From: JAEUIE01 sp047602475 | GTDB taxonomy: Bacteria; Planctomycetota; Planctomycetia; Gemmatales; HRBIN36 | Assembly: GCA_047602475.1 (NCBI GenBank) | Contig: JASGHE010000001.1 | Location: 1-64,000 of the forward strand | Direction of reading: 5' to 3' | DNA length: 64,000 nt | Part shown: positions 52,424 to 61,822 of the stretch, piece by piece | How positions within the stretch are numbered: the stretch's first letter is position 1 | Layout: each line of letters starts with the position of its first letter | The notes under the pieces: model-generated | Databases searched by the model: none | The model's input: the letters and a program-made list of their open reading frames with translations, nothing else | Told to the model about the DNA's origin: nothing | Made by a program: the position numbers and the translations under genes

Positions 52424-53506
52424 TCATTCCTCTTTCTTTCCCGTCAGAGCAGCCAACTGCTCCTTCTTGTCCTGATCCATGAGTGCTCGCACCATTTCCT
52501 TCATCTCACCAATCATCATCTTGTCGAGACTGTGCATCGTGTAATTGATGCGATGATCGGTCACTCGATTCTGCGGAAAGTTATAAGTGCGAATGCGATC
52601 ATTGCGTTCACCCGTGCCGATCATTCCCTTGCGAAGCGCCGCCCGTTCCTTGTTGATCTTCGCCTGCTGCACCTCGTAAATGCGCGTCCGAATCATGCGC
52701 CAACAGATGTCCTTGTTCTTATGCTGGCTGCGTTCCTGCCGGCTTTCCGCGACCACGCCGGTAGGCCGGTGGATGAGTCTTACTCCGGACTGAGTCTTGT
52801 TGACATGCTGCCCTCCGGGGCCGCCGCACGAAAATGTCTGCGTTTCGATATCCTCGGGGCGTATGTCAATCTGGACTTCAGTCGGTTCAGGCAACACCGC
52901 TACGGTCGCGGCGGAGGTATGGATGCGGCCCTGGGTCTCTGTCTTGGGTACCCGCTGCACCCGGTGCCCGCCGCTTTCATATCGCAGGAAGCGGTAACAG
53001 CCTTCTCCCGAAACATTGAAGCTGATTTCCTTGAAGCCCCCCGCATCGGTCGGGCTGAAGTCAAGCGTCTCCACTTTCCAGCCTTTCAGGCCGGCGTAGC
53101 GGGTATACATGTTGAACAAATCGCCGGCAAAGAGTGACGCCTCGTCGCCACCGGTACCAGCGCGAACTTCAACAATGATGCTGTCAAAATCTTCGCCCGG
53201 ATCGACCAGAAGCATATCCTCAATCCTGGCTTGCAGTTCATCTCGTTCCTTCGATTTGACGACAACTTCGTCTTCGAGCATCTGCTTCATCTCAGGATCA
53301 GTCTCTTGAGCGGCATCAGCCATCAACGACTGGACCTCAGCAACCAATTGCTTCAAGTGCAAGTAGGGCTTGGCCTGCTTTGCCAGAGCTCCATGCTCTT
53401 TGGCGATTCGGGAGATCTTCGCTCCATCTGTCATGTTGGCAGGGTCTGACATCTGGCGTTCCAGATCCTGATACTTGGTCAAAACGTCTTCCAGCTTGGG
53501 ATACAT
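52424..53506 (-). CDS. prfA: Peptide chain release factor 1
   Basis: RF1 ends translation at UAA and UAG. The 360-residue protein has the catalytic GGPGGQHVNK (GGQ) and, in VQRVPKTETQGRIHTSAATVAV, the codon-recognition PxT (here PKT), which is RF1-type and not the SPF of RF2. VEVRAGTGGDEASLFAGDLFNMY is also typical. The length is normal. AGAGGA precedes the ATG by eight bases. A -10/-35 pair lies at 53651-53678. prmC, a common partner, does not follow. The presence of RF1 argues against UAG being a routine sense codon here. Confidence 0.95.
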   Translation of the reverse strand: MYPKLEDVLTKYQDLERQMSDPANMTDGAKISRIAKEHGALAKQAKPYLHLKQLVAEVQSLMADAAQETDPEMKQMLEDEVVVKSKERDELQARIEDMLLVDPGEDFDSIIVEVRAGTGGDEASLFAGDLFNMYTRYAGLKGWKVETLDFSPTDAGGFKEISFNVSGEGCYRFLRYESGGHRVQRVPKTETQGRIHTSAATVAVLPEPTEVQIDIRPEDIETQTFSCGGPGGQHVNKTQSGVRLIHRPTGVVAESRQERSQHKNKDICWRMIRTRIYEVQQAKINKERAALRKGMIGTGERNDRIRTYNFPQNRVTDHRINYTMHSLDKMMIGEMKEMVRALMDQDKKEQLAALTGKKEE

Positions 53507-53650
53507 GGCAACATCCTCTCGAATAAGAGCGGTAAGAAAAGAAATAGAATGGATGCAACGATGTATGCCGCTACAGCACCGAACGGGCCGGCCACAAGAA
53601 AATCAGACGTGTTACGTTGGCAAATAGCATAGATTTCGTCCTTCTTACGC

Positions 53651-53678
53651 ATTATAGCCCAACTGGTTAAGAAGTGAA
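53651..53678 (-). promoter_or_regulatory. Promoter candidate for prfA
   Basis: On the minus strand TATAAT (53656-53651) is preceded by TTCACT (53678-53673) with a 16-base spacer, four of six matches to TTGACA. Transcription would start near 53645 and give a leader of about 140 nt before prfA. Confidence 0.45.
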
Positions 53679-53789
53679 GCGAAGCGGGTCAGCCATGAAA
53701 ACTTAGACATGAATACATTCTCAGATTTGTCACATCCCCAAGAGCGAACTACACTTGAGCACCGTTTATGTTCCTAAGTTCAACTCCAT

Positions 53790-56700
53790 ATGCCCTTTCA
53801 CGTTGAAAGCCAGACTGAGCCCATTCCGGGATACCGGCTCATCGAGCGCCTTGGAGGAGGTGGCTTTGGTGAAGTCTGGAAGTGCGAAGCGCCAGGTAAG
53901 ATATTCAAAGCAATCAAGTTCGTGTTTGGCAACCTCGAAGATGTTTCACAAGTCGAAGACAGTATCAAGGCTGAACAAGAGCTGCGCTCCATCGAGCGCC
54001 ATCAAGAACATTCGTCATCCGTTCATTCTGAGCATCGAACGCTATGAGATCATCGATGGCCAGTTGATGATCGTCACCGAGTTGGCCGATTGCAACTTGT
54101 ACGAAAGGTTTCGTGAATATCGCAACAAAGGATTGATGGGCATACCTCGTGAAGAGTTGCTAGGGTACATGGAAGAGATTGCCGAAGCGCTTGACATTAT
54201 GACGATCGAGCACGATCTGCTCCATCTGGATATCAAACCGCAGAACCTGTTCTTGATGTACAACCATATCAAGATCGGCGATTTCGGTTTGGTGAAAGAC
54301 CTGGAAGGCATGCACGCCCAGGTCACAGGAGGCGTCACACCTGTCTACGCCGCCCCTGAAACTTTTGAAGGGTACGTCAGCAGGTTTAGCGATCAGTACA
54401 GTCTGGCCATTGTGTTTCAGGAACTGCTCACGGGGATTCGCCCGTTCAATGGCGTCAACGCCAAGCAGTTAATGCTGCAGCATGTTCAACAGCGCCTATG
54501 CTTGATCCTTTGCCACCGGCTGACAGGCCGATCATCGCAAAAGCCTTGTCCAAGAAACCGACCGATCGCTGGGAGAACTGCAATGCCATGGTGCAGGCTC
54601 TCAAACATTCTCATCAGCACAGGTAAAGATGCACCGACAGAAGTCCCATATCTTGCCGCTGAGACTCCGCCAGAACCTATCCCATTTCGACCAAGGCGTG
54701 GCGATTCAGCCCCGCCAACGCATGAATCGGATGACGTCTCTTCCTCTCGTCGTGTTGATGATTATTTCGACCTGGGGCCTGCGACGCAAAACTCCGGGCA
54801 TCGGCATGCGAATGCCACAGTCACCCAGTTGCGGAAAATGTCGCCCCGCACGACGATCAAGCCGATACAGGATACTTCGACTGGCATATTGCGACCTGTG
54901 GTATTAATCGGGATGGGACAGTTCGGTCGTGCCACACTTCAATGGGTAAGGCAGGGCCTGCATCTACAGTTTGGCCCCACAGGGTTTCCCATTGTTCGCT
55001 GTCTCGCTATTGATACCGATCCTGCCCAACCCGGCAAGCATCTGGCCCACACCAATGATCAGGAGGACGTTCTTCTTACGCGGCTGAATCGGCCTGCCAG
55101 ATATATTCGATCGCGCGACACGTTGCCTCCCGTCGAAGACTGGCTGAACACCAACATCCTGTACCGGATGCCTCGAACGCAACTCACCAGCGGGATCAGA
55201 GCATTAGGCCGCCTTGCCCTGGTCGAACACTATCGTGCCTTTCGCAGTCGGCTGGAGCGCGATCTCAAGGCAGTCATGGAAACCGAAGCGCTGGCAGAAT
55301 CGGAGAAACTTGCCAAGGCGTCTTTCCTTTCTACCAAGCCCCGGGTCTACCTCATCGGGCATCTGGGGGGCGGCACTGCCAGCGGCATGTTCATTGATTG
55401 CGCGTACATCACCCGAAGCGTGATGCGCACCATGGGCCTTAGCGATCAGGATGTTCATGGCATCTTCTATGTGCCCGATACCCAGTGCATGGAATCCGCT
55501 GACCTTCCAGAAGCCAACGCTGTTGCCGCTTTACACGAACTGTTTCATTATCAGCAAGCTGGTCAGCCTTTCCGTGCCCTCTATGAATCAAAGGCAGAAT
55601 GGACGGAAGAGACTACGCCGCCTTTCAAACAAATACACTTGATCGAAACTCCGCCCCGCCAGGCAACCAGTCAGGAAGCCAAGGATCATGCCACAGTTCA
55701 AATTCAAAAGGTGGCTGAAGTCTTGAATCGGGTTTTCCTCACACCACTGGGCCGAGTGGCTGATCCTGCTCGTTTGACGGCAGGCACTACACCCTATCTG
55801 ACCATGGGGTTGCGTGTCCTCAACTCGCCGCGTCATGTGCTGATACGCCGGGCGGCTCAACTGATCTTCCAGCGTCTAATAGATCAGTGGCTGGTTCCCG
55901 CGACGGTTCAGATACAGGATACAGTCCGGCACCGTATTGACGGTTTCTTTCATTACGAGAAGCTCACGCCTGAATTGTTGACTCAGTACTTCGAACACGC
56001 TGCGCAAAGTTCTCTTGGAAGCGACGCCGATAAGGTGATTCAGCAGTTGATTGAACCCTTCCAGCATGGCATTCAGGAAAAGATGCCGGAAGCCTCTGAC
56101 ATCAAAAAGACTCTGCGAGACATCATCCTCAAACTGGGTTCCTCTTCCGATGGATCAAGCACCAATACGCTAATGTTGGTAGGTGAAAATACCAGACTCA
56201 ATCGAGCCTTGCGGGATGCCGGTGAAAAGGTCGTTCGCAGCGGCACTACCCGTCTGGTCTTCACTGTCTTCAGGCATCTTGACAAAGCCGGTTTGCGCAT
56301 GGGAGCTACTGAGGAATCGCTTCGATACACTCTGGCTCGACTTGATAGTTGGATAGCCGGTCACGAAGCCAAAGCCCGGCAGGCTCAATCGGAATATGCC
56401 CAGGCTATGGAATACCTTCGGGTCGATCTGGTTGAATACGAGCGCCTCAAAGCGATGCCTCGGAAAAAGTGGCCCAGTATGACGACACCCGGCGAACGGC
56501 TCCTCGCGATTTTCCGGGCTCGTTTCCGCTTTCTCATCTGTGAACAGATTACTAAGGTCTATATCGGATTCCGTAGCGCCTGTTCTGAGCAGCATCGTGA
56601 GGTTCGCATTTGCCGCAGCCGCCTTCAGGAGCTGCAACAGGTTGCCATGACCATGGAAAAGCTGCCGGAACGACCCGTCTCGGCCCATCGTGTTACTGAA

Positions 56701-57321
56701 TCAGTCCTGATACCCTATGGTTGTAAAGATCTGCTCCAGGCAGTTAACCAATTTGCCGAGAGCATCACGACCGCCGATATGCTCAAGATCGATGGCCTTG
56801 TCTCTGAACGGATGGGACAACACTATCCTCGACTGGCCGAGCTTTGCCTTTCCTCGATTGAGCAACTCCGCCCCATTCGTGAACTCATTCTACAGGAAGC
56901 CATCCGTTTCCTGGATCATCGGCTTACGCTGGGTGATGCCGCAGGATTGTTCCTCGATAAACAGCGCAACCCGGAAGAGGCATACCGAAAGATCTATGCC
57001 GAAGCCGACCCCATGCTGCATCTTGACGAGGACGAACAAAGCAAGGAAGCAACCTTCCTGATGCTTCAGGATTCTCCACAGGGCAAGGCATTGGGAGAAT
57101 TAGCTACCTCATGCCACCCTCATACCCAGGTAGTCACGATTACTCGCAACGATGAGGTCATCCTCTACCGAACCATCGTGGGAATTACTCTGGAAAGCCT
57201 GCCAGTTCTTGGCGAATTGGGAATCCACGCCTACCAGACCGCCCTGGAAATTGAGCACTTCACACCGCACTCCAGGCAGGACATTGAACAGTGGCAATCA
57301 CCGCAACTAGCAACAGGCTAA
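53790..57321 (+). CDS. Serine/threonine kinase fused to a tubulin/FtsZ-like domain, with frameshifts
   Basis: The N-terminal Hanks-type kinase has all key residues: LGGGGFGEVW (G-loop, about 21-30), Lys43 in KAIKFV, HLDIKPQN (145-152), DFG (164-166) and APE (188-190). The C-lobe ends near SKKPTDRWENC. After a polar linker (about 280-355) comes a Rossmann-like start (VVLIGMGQFGRATLQWV) and, at 55366-55389, LGGGTASGM, close to the tubulin signature GGGTGSGM. This fits the Tub_2-type or FtsZ-like families. The last 600 residues are helical. Frame changes: an extra C at 53999-54000, a lost base near 54491-54497 and a gained base near 54600-54623. Corrected, one frame of about 1176 residues results. 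It is divergent from prfA, and the M28 gene follows. Confidence 0.85.
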
Positions 57322-57438
57322 TCGGCTCTGTATTTCTGATAACCAGATGAAAACGCCTCTATCTTCTGGCATTGTGCCGCACGATGCTGTACATCTGAAG
57401 CACTAATATCCCTTCTGTTTGCAATCGCGGAGTAAACG

Positions 57439-59004
57439 ATGAAAGCGACGTGGCGACTACTATGCTTGGCGGCACTGATCTGGTTATCCCTTAGCAGCAT
57501 GCAGGCCGATGACACAACACCAGTAGCCAAGACGGCTGCCGAGATCGATCAGACGATCATCAACGAGATCAAAGATCGCCAGGAGATTATGAATAATCTC
57601 ACCTACATCAGCGATGTGATTGGCCCCCGCATGACCGGTTCAGCTAATCTTAAAAAAGCCAACGACTGGACTATGGAGAAGTTCAAGAGTTATGGCATCG
57701 AGAACGTCAGGCTCGAGCCTTACACCATCCCCGCAGGATGGGAACGTGGTTTCGCCCGCATGAAGATGGTCGAACCCAACACCGGCCGCTGGCTGGCGGT
57801 CGCCTCCCGTGCCTGGACACCAGGAACGCAGGGCAAGCTCACCGGCGAAGTGATCTTCCTGAATGCAACCAGCCTGGAAGACCTGAACAAATACAAAGGC
57901 AAGCTGAAGAACGCCGTCATCATGCGCAGCAAGCCTTCCAATATCACCCCGATCCTTGATATCGGCAAACCCCGTGATCCCAACAGTACCCCCCGCCAGC
58001 GCGGGAACTTTGCCGGCGGTGGTGGCGGCAGAGAGTTGATGCAGGCAATCGATCAAATGCTGCGAGCAGAAGGGGTCGCCTGCACCCTTACCGATTCTGC
58101 CAAGCCGCACGGGCTGCTGAACATGACCGGCTCCTGGGGTGGTCGTGACCGCACCGATGCCGCCGAACCGCTGCCCAATCTCTTCATGTCGCATGATGAC
58201 TATGCCATGCTCTATCGTTTGATAACCCGCAAAGACGCGGCACCGGTCAAGGTCGAAGTCGAGATCGAAGCCAAGATCATCCCCGGTCCTATCACTGTCT
58301 ACAACACGGTAGGCGAAATCAAAGGCAGCGAAAAGCCTGATGAATTTGTCGTCATCGGTGCCCACCTCGATTCCTGGGACCTGGGCCAAGGCACTACCGA
58401 TAATGGCACCGGTTCCTCGGTGGTCCTCGAAGCTGCCCGCACTCTCGGCAAGCTCGCTAAGGCCGGCATCCGCCCCAAGCGTACTATCCGCATCTGCCTC
58501 TTCTCGGGCGAGGAGGAAGGCCTGCATGGTTCCCGAGAGTATGTAAAGCTCCACAAAGACGAACTACCCAAAACGTCGATGGCTCTCGTGCATGATACCG
58601 GCACTGGCCGAGTTCTGACGATCCCCCTTCAGGGTCGTGCTCCTCTCAAGCCGCTTTTCGAAAAGGAACTCACTGCCCTGAAAGATCTGAAAGTCGACAT
58701 TTCCCTCGGCTCCCAAGGCGGCACGGATCACCTTCCCTTTGAAGGTGCCGGCGTCCCCGGTTTTGCCTTCAAACAGGACCCAGCAGAGTACTACCTCACT
58801 CACCATTCCCAGAGCGATACGCTGGACAAGGCCCGTGAACCCGACCTGATCCAAGGTGCCCAGGTAATGGCTCTCACCGCCATGCGAGTCGCCAACCTGC
58901 CTGACCTCCTTACTCGGGAAAAGAAGCTACCCGAAGAGAAGAAACCCGATGCGGAAAAGAAGACCGAGCCGGAGAAGAAGGTTGAGGCTGAGAAGAAGCC
59001 GTAA
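57439..59004 (+). CDS. Secreted M28-family aminopeptidase
   Basis: This 521-residue exported metallopeptidase has a signal peptide (ending SSMQA) and a protease-associated region in the first half. The catalytic M28 domain has its zinc ligands and catalytic residues in GAHLDSWDLGQGTTDNGTG (His, Asp), SGEEEGLHGS (Glu-Glu), VHDTGTG (Asp) and THHSQSDT (His). The C-terminal tail is a repeat of Glu, Lys and Pro (about 35 residues). M28 enzymes release N-terminal amino acids, or act as carboxypeptidases. The frame is intact. It lies 117 bp after the kinase-tubulin gene. A terminator follows at 59035-59060. Confidence 0.92.
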   Translation: MKATWRLLCLAALIWLSLSSMQADDTTPVAKTAAEIDQTIINEIKDRQEIMNNLTYISDVIGPRMTGSANLKKANDWTMEKFKSYGIENVRLEPYTIPAGWERGFARMKMVEPNTGRWLAVASRAWTPGTQGKLTGEVIFLNATSLEDLNKYKGKLKNAVIMRSKPSNITPILDIGKPRDPNSTPRQRGNFAGGGGGRELMQAIDQMLRAEGVACTLTDSAKPHGLLNMTGSWGGRDRTDAAEPLPNLFMSHDDYAMLYRLITRKDAAPVKVEVEIEAKIIPGPITVYNTVGEIKGSEKPDEFVVIGAHLDSWDLGQGTTDNGTGSSVVLEAARTLGKLAKAGIRPKRTIRICLFSGEEEGLHGSREYVKLHKDELPKTSMALVHDTGTGRVLTIPLQGRAPLKPLFEKELTALKDLKVDISLGSQGGTDHLPFEGAGVPGFAFKQDPAEYYLTHHSQSDTLDKAREPDLIQGAQVMALTAMRVANLPDLLTREKKLPEEKKPDAEKKTEPEKKVEAEKKP

Positions 59005-59034
59005 CTACTGATCAATAACAACCAGCAAAAAGAG

Positions 59035-59060
59035 CGGCGGGGCTTATCCCCCGCCGTTTT
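59035..59060. terminator. Bidirectional terminator between convergent genes
   Basis: CGGCGGGG (59035-59042) pairs with CCCCGCCG (59049-59056) around CTTATC, followed by TTTT. On the minus strand CTCTTTTTG follows the stem, so it also serves the DUF11 gene. Confidence 0.8.
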
Positions 59061-59076
59061 CGTTGAAACTACAGTA

Positions 59077-60399
59077 TTACTTCACCCACTTCGCCAGCTC
59101 TCCTACTGTGGGCACCGCCAACTTCGTCAACGAATCGGGCGGCTTCTCGTTCACCACCGTCGTCGTTTCTTCTTCCACCAGCGGCCCCTTGGCTGGATCA
59201 AGTGAATCTGCCGTCAGTGTGCTGCGGAAGCGGAAGAGCGATGCCCGCTCGGCCTTTACCTGTATCTGATACGTCTTCTCTTTCCCAGGCTGTAAGGCGA
59301 AGGGACTAAAGCTGATTCGCTGTTCGCCCGGTCGAGAGGCAGGCGCTTCACCTGCTGGAGTAACGCTCATAATTGTCATTCCTACCGGCACATCAGCGAT
59401 CACTTGGACATTTGTTGCCGGAGCAGAACCGGTATTGCGAACCAGAATGTTGTATATCGTCGTGCCACCCACGAAGAGAGGGTCAACAGTATCCCTCACT
59501 TCCATATAGATCGTCGCTGCACCACTGACCTCCGTTGTTGACGTCGAATCCTTGCTCTGCACTGTCTGTGAGTCGGGATCCAAGCCTCGAGCATTGGCGA
59601 CATTAAGATAAATGCCAGCCTGAGATGGCCTGATCTTAAACGTCACCGTCCGAGTCTCTGCCGGCAGCATCGTACCCAGCCGCCAGATCATTTTCTTGCT
59701 CTCCGGCCCCTGCATCTGCCCGTTGTTGTCGGCGCTGTTCTGCACATACACCGCATTAGGGGGAAAGATGTCGAGGAGTTCCACTTCACGAAGCGGTACC
59801 TTACCGGAATTAGTCACGGTAATTGAATAAAGAATCGGCGTCCCCATACCCTGTCGAGCCGGGGCAAGCTTCAACACCGTCAGTTGCCCCGCCGCCTTGG
59901 GGATCGGCAGACTCTCATCCACCCCTGATTTGGTGGGTGGCCTGCACGAAGAGTTCGTGGTGACACACACGCCATGCTCATACGAAATACGGAAGCAAGT
60001 CTCAAGCGGGCCGTTCACTTCACTCTTTAGAGCCAGATCGATGACCCGCTGACAGTTTCCCGGCATGGTGCCGATGCTCCACACTAATGTTCCCTGCTGC
60101 TTTTCTGCTTCGGGCTTGCTCGATTGCAGCGTTGTCTTGGCCGGCAAGTCGAGTTTGACTTTGACCTCGAAAGCCTTGGCTGATGACCGATTGGTGGCAA
60201 TTACGCGATAGTGGATCAGGCCCGTATCGCTGGCCTTCTGGGGAGCCAGTACCTTGAGAGCGATAACAGGCGGCTCCACATCAGGTGTGTTTCGATCACA
60301 ATCGGGGCAGAAATCGCCTGTTGAAAGGGCAGCGACCAGAGAAAGCATGGCAAGCATAGAACACATCCTGGCAAAGCAAGTGATGTGGTCTATTTTCAC
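59077..60399 (-). CDS. Secreted DUF11-repeat protein
   Basis: This 440-residue exported protein has a signal peptide (MLAMLSLVAALSTG, residues 15-28) and then three DUF11-like immunoglobulin-type repeats. They can be seen from IHYRVIATNRSSAKAFEVKV, from ILYSITVTNSGKVPLREVELLDIFP and from TIYNILVRNTGSAPATNVQVIADVP, each with the Tyr-x-Ile/Val-x-Val-x-Asn-x-Gly start and the later V..G pattern. Four cysteines (CPDC and others) sit near the N-terminus. Such proteins are surface or periplasmic structural proteins. The frame is complete. It is the last gene before the terminator at 59035-59060. Confidence 0.82.
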   Translation of the reverse strand: MKIDHITCFARMCSMLAMLSLVAALSTGDFCPDCDRNTPDVEPPVIALKVLAPQKASDTGLIHYRVIATNRSSAKAFEVKVKLDLPAKTTLQSSKPEAEKQQGTLVWSIGTMPGNCQRVIDLALKSEVNGPLETCFRISYEHGVCVTTNSSCRPPTKSGVDESLPIPKAAGQLTVLKLAPARQGMGTPILYSITVTNSGKVPLREVELLDIFPPNAVYVQNSADNNGQMQGPESKKMIWRLGTMLPAETRTVTFKIRPSQAGIYLNVANARGLDPDSQTVQSKDSTSTTEVSGAATIYMEVRDTVDPLFVGGTTIYNILVRNTGSAPATNVQVIADVPVGMTIMSVTPAGEAPASRPGEQRISFSPFALQPGKEKTYQIQVKAERASLFRFRSTLTADSLDPAKGPLVEEETTTVVNEKPPDSLTKLAVPTVGELAKWVK

Positions 60400-60515
60400 T
60401 GTTCGTTACAGGCTTGTCACTCGGAAAGGTTAACCCAGCCGGAGAAGTCAGCCCGGTTTCACTGTCAGGAGCGATAGAGCCGTTATTGTCGGACTATTTT
60501 GACATGCATATCGAC

Positions 60516-60577
60516 GTAGCGGAACTCGCGTAGAGTTCCGATCAGGTTCAAAACGGAAGTCTGGCGACTTCCGCTAC
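60516..60577. repeat. REP-like element with two hairpins
   Basis: Hairpin 1 pairs CGGAACTC (60520-60527) with GAGTTCCG around GCGTA. Hairpin 2 pairs CGGAAGTC with GACTTCCG around TGGC. The whole element is bounded by the inverted repeat GTAGCGGAA (60516-60524) and TTCCGCTAC (60569-60577). This is the build of REP/BIME elements. Confidence 0.75.
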
Positions 60578-60602
60578 GGCTCAACCGTTGCTGCCCATCA
60601 AC

Positions 60603-60629
60603 GAAAACAGGTCACCCGAAGGTGACCTG
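60603..60629 (-). terminator. Intrinsic terminator of the Flp-like pilin gene
   Basis: On the minus strand CAGGTCACC pairs perfectly with GGTGACCTG around a TTCG tetraloop and is followed by TTTTCG. Confidence 0.88.
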
Positions 60630-60705
60630 ATAACTTGCATTCAACGTGTCCGCCCGACGGAACATCGCCTGATGGATGTCCCTGGAGGTCAAAGTACATC
60701 AACCA

Positions 60706-61026
60706 CTAATCTGGACAAACTGAAGCGCCGCTTGCTTGACTGTTGAACGTCTGATCGTTCGTGATCACGTTTACTCGGTTGACGGTATCGCTAAAGCGAG
60801 AGCCGCCGGTCGAAGCAGCACAGCCGCTTGTACCCGAGAACGTGTAGGATTGGCTCAAAGACCCGATGGCGTTAGCCATGTCTTCAAGCTCGGTGACGAC
60901 AGCCTGCTGAACTGATTTCAGCCCTGCCACCACACCAATGACCATAATGGTGGAAACAAAGACCCATTCGGTGGCAATCAAGGCGCCACGATCATCGTTC
61001 CACAACTTCAGCATGAAATTCCGCAT
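60706..61026 (-). CDS. Flp-like pilin or class III signal peptide protein
   Basis: This 106-residue protein resembles Flp/Fap pilins: a short basic start (MLKLWNDDRGALIATEWVFV) with Glu at about the fifth position of the hydrophobic helix and then VSTIMVIGVVAGLKSV. A processing site after a Gly-Ala pair is likely. The mature part has AIGSLSQSYTFSGTSGC and a C-terminal Cys pair (GCAAS, SVCPD) that could form a disulphide. AGGAGGT precedes the ATG 61026 by nine bases. No Tad secretion genes are close. A perfect terminator follows. Confidence 0.75.
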   Translation of the reverse strand: MRNFMLKLWNDDRGALIATEWVFVSTIMVIGVVAGLKSVQQAVVTELEDMANAIGSLSQSYTFSGTSGCAASTGGSRFSDTVNRVNVITNDQTFNSQASGASVCPD

Positions 61027-61468
61027 GTGCACCAGACCTCCTGTCAGAAACACATGACCCCCGTAATATCCGACCGTACAGTATCCTGCAATCCCAATCC
61101 TTGGAAGAGCAAGTGGGAGAGGACACGATTCTCCCAATACTGCACAGTTACCCGACTCAGTAAGCAGATGCCATGCCAGAGACTTTGCACGAATGCAAAA
61201 ACCTGGCAAGCCGCATCAATCATGAACGCTAAGTGCTTCTGAATAGATAGCTTAGAGCGTTCAAATCGATGGCGGTCACTGAAGCTGGGCACAGTGGGAA
61301 ACAGCAGGCCATATCACATGTGTTAACGATCGTTTACGCAATCGATTAACACTCGATCAGCGCAGGCATCACGGGCGGGTGGATGCTTACATACAACTGG
61401 CTGTTCCCCATCCAGTTTATCGGCCTTCACCAGTCACTACTTTGAGAATTGTTGGCGCTTGCGGAGAT
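61027..61468. other. Intergenic region upstream of the pilin-like gene
   Basis: Apart from the ribosome binding site at its lower end, it holds an imperfect inverted repeat GTGTTAACGAT (61320-61330) and ATCGATTAACAC (61341-61352). No gene is supported; several frames in this stretch are without motif. Confidence 0.35.
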
Positions 61469-61822
61469 TTACTCTTCAATGGCAAGGCCATCAAGGTTCC
61501 CTGGTGGATAGTCGTTGATAATGAGCCTCACCATTTCCTGAGCCGCTTCGTCGGCAGTGCTGAACTCCTGGCATACTTCCTGGTGCTGAGAGAAACTCAC
61601 CTCTACCTCCCTGTAGAGTTCAAAACGATTCTCGCTGATAGCGGTGATCATCCCGATAGGGCAAGAGAACTTACCCTGTTCGAACAATTCATGACACACA
61701 ATCGTCACCAACTCCTTTTGGCGGATAGGCATCTCAAGGCTTTGACGCTCCGGCACGTTCAAATGAAACGTGGTGACCAGCTTTTTCAGCAGTTCAATGC
61801 GTGTCGCGTTGCTCATGGTCAT
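61469..61822 (-). CDS. Small unknown protein, last gene of the operon
   Basis: This 117-residue protein has a helical start (TRIELLKKLVTTFHLNV) and a beta-rich middle (ENRFELYREVEVSF); I do not recognise it. The start (61822, or Met3 at 61816) overlaps the end of the TMEM175 gene by about 25 bp, which suggests coupling. A plus-strand frame covers the same DNA (61379-61831), but operon context favours the minus strand. It contains two Cys (VCHEL, FSC) and no membrane helix. Confidence 0.55.
   Translation of the reverse strand: MTMSNATRIELLKKLVTTFHLNVPERQSLEMPIRQKELVTIVCHELFEQGKFSCPIGMITAISENRFELYREVEVSFSQHQEVCQEFSTADEAAQEMVRLIINDYPPGNLDGLAIEE

Larger units (their letters stand above)
60400..60705. 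other. Intergenic region with REP-like element and terminator
   Basis: It holds the palindromic element at 60516-60577 and the terminator of the Flp-like gene at 60603-60629. No gene is supported. Confidence 0.6.

Noticed and set aside
53479..53652. A 57-codon minus-strand frame upstream of prfA with a hydrophobic helix, first taken for rpmE or a small membrane protein.
   Set aside because: Its first codon overlaps the -10 box of the prfA promoter candidate, it lacks a ribosome binding site, and it has no L31 motif.
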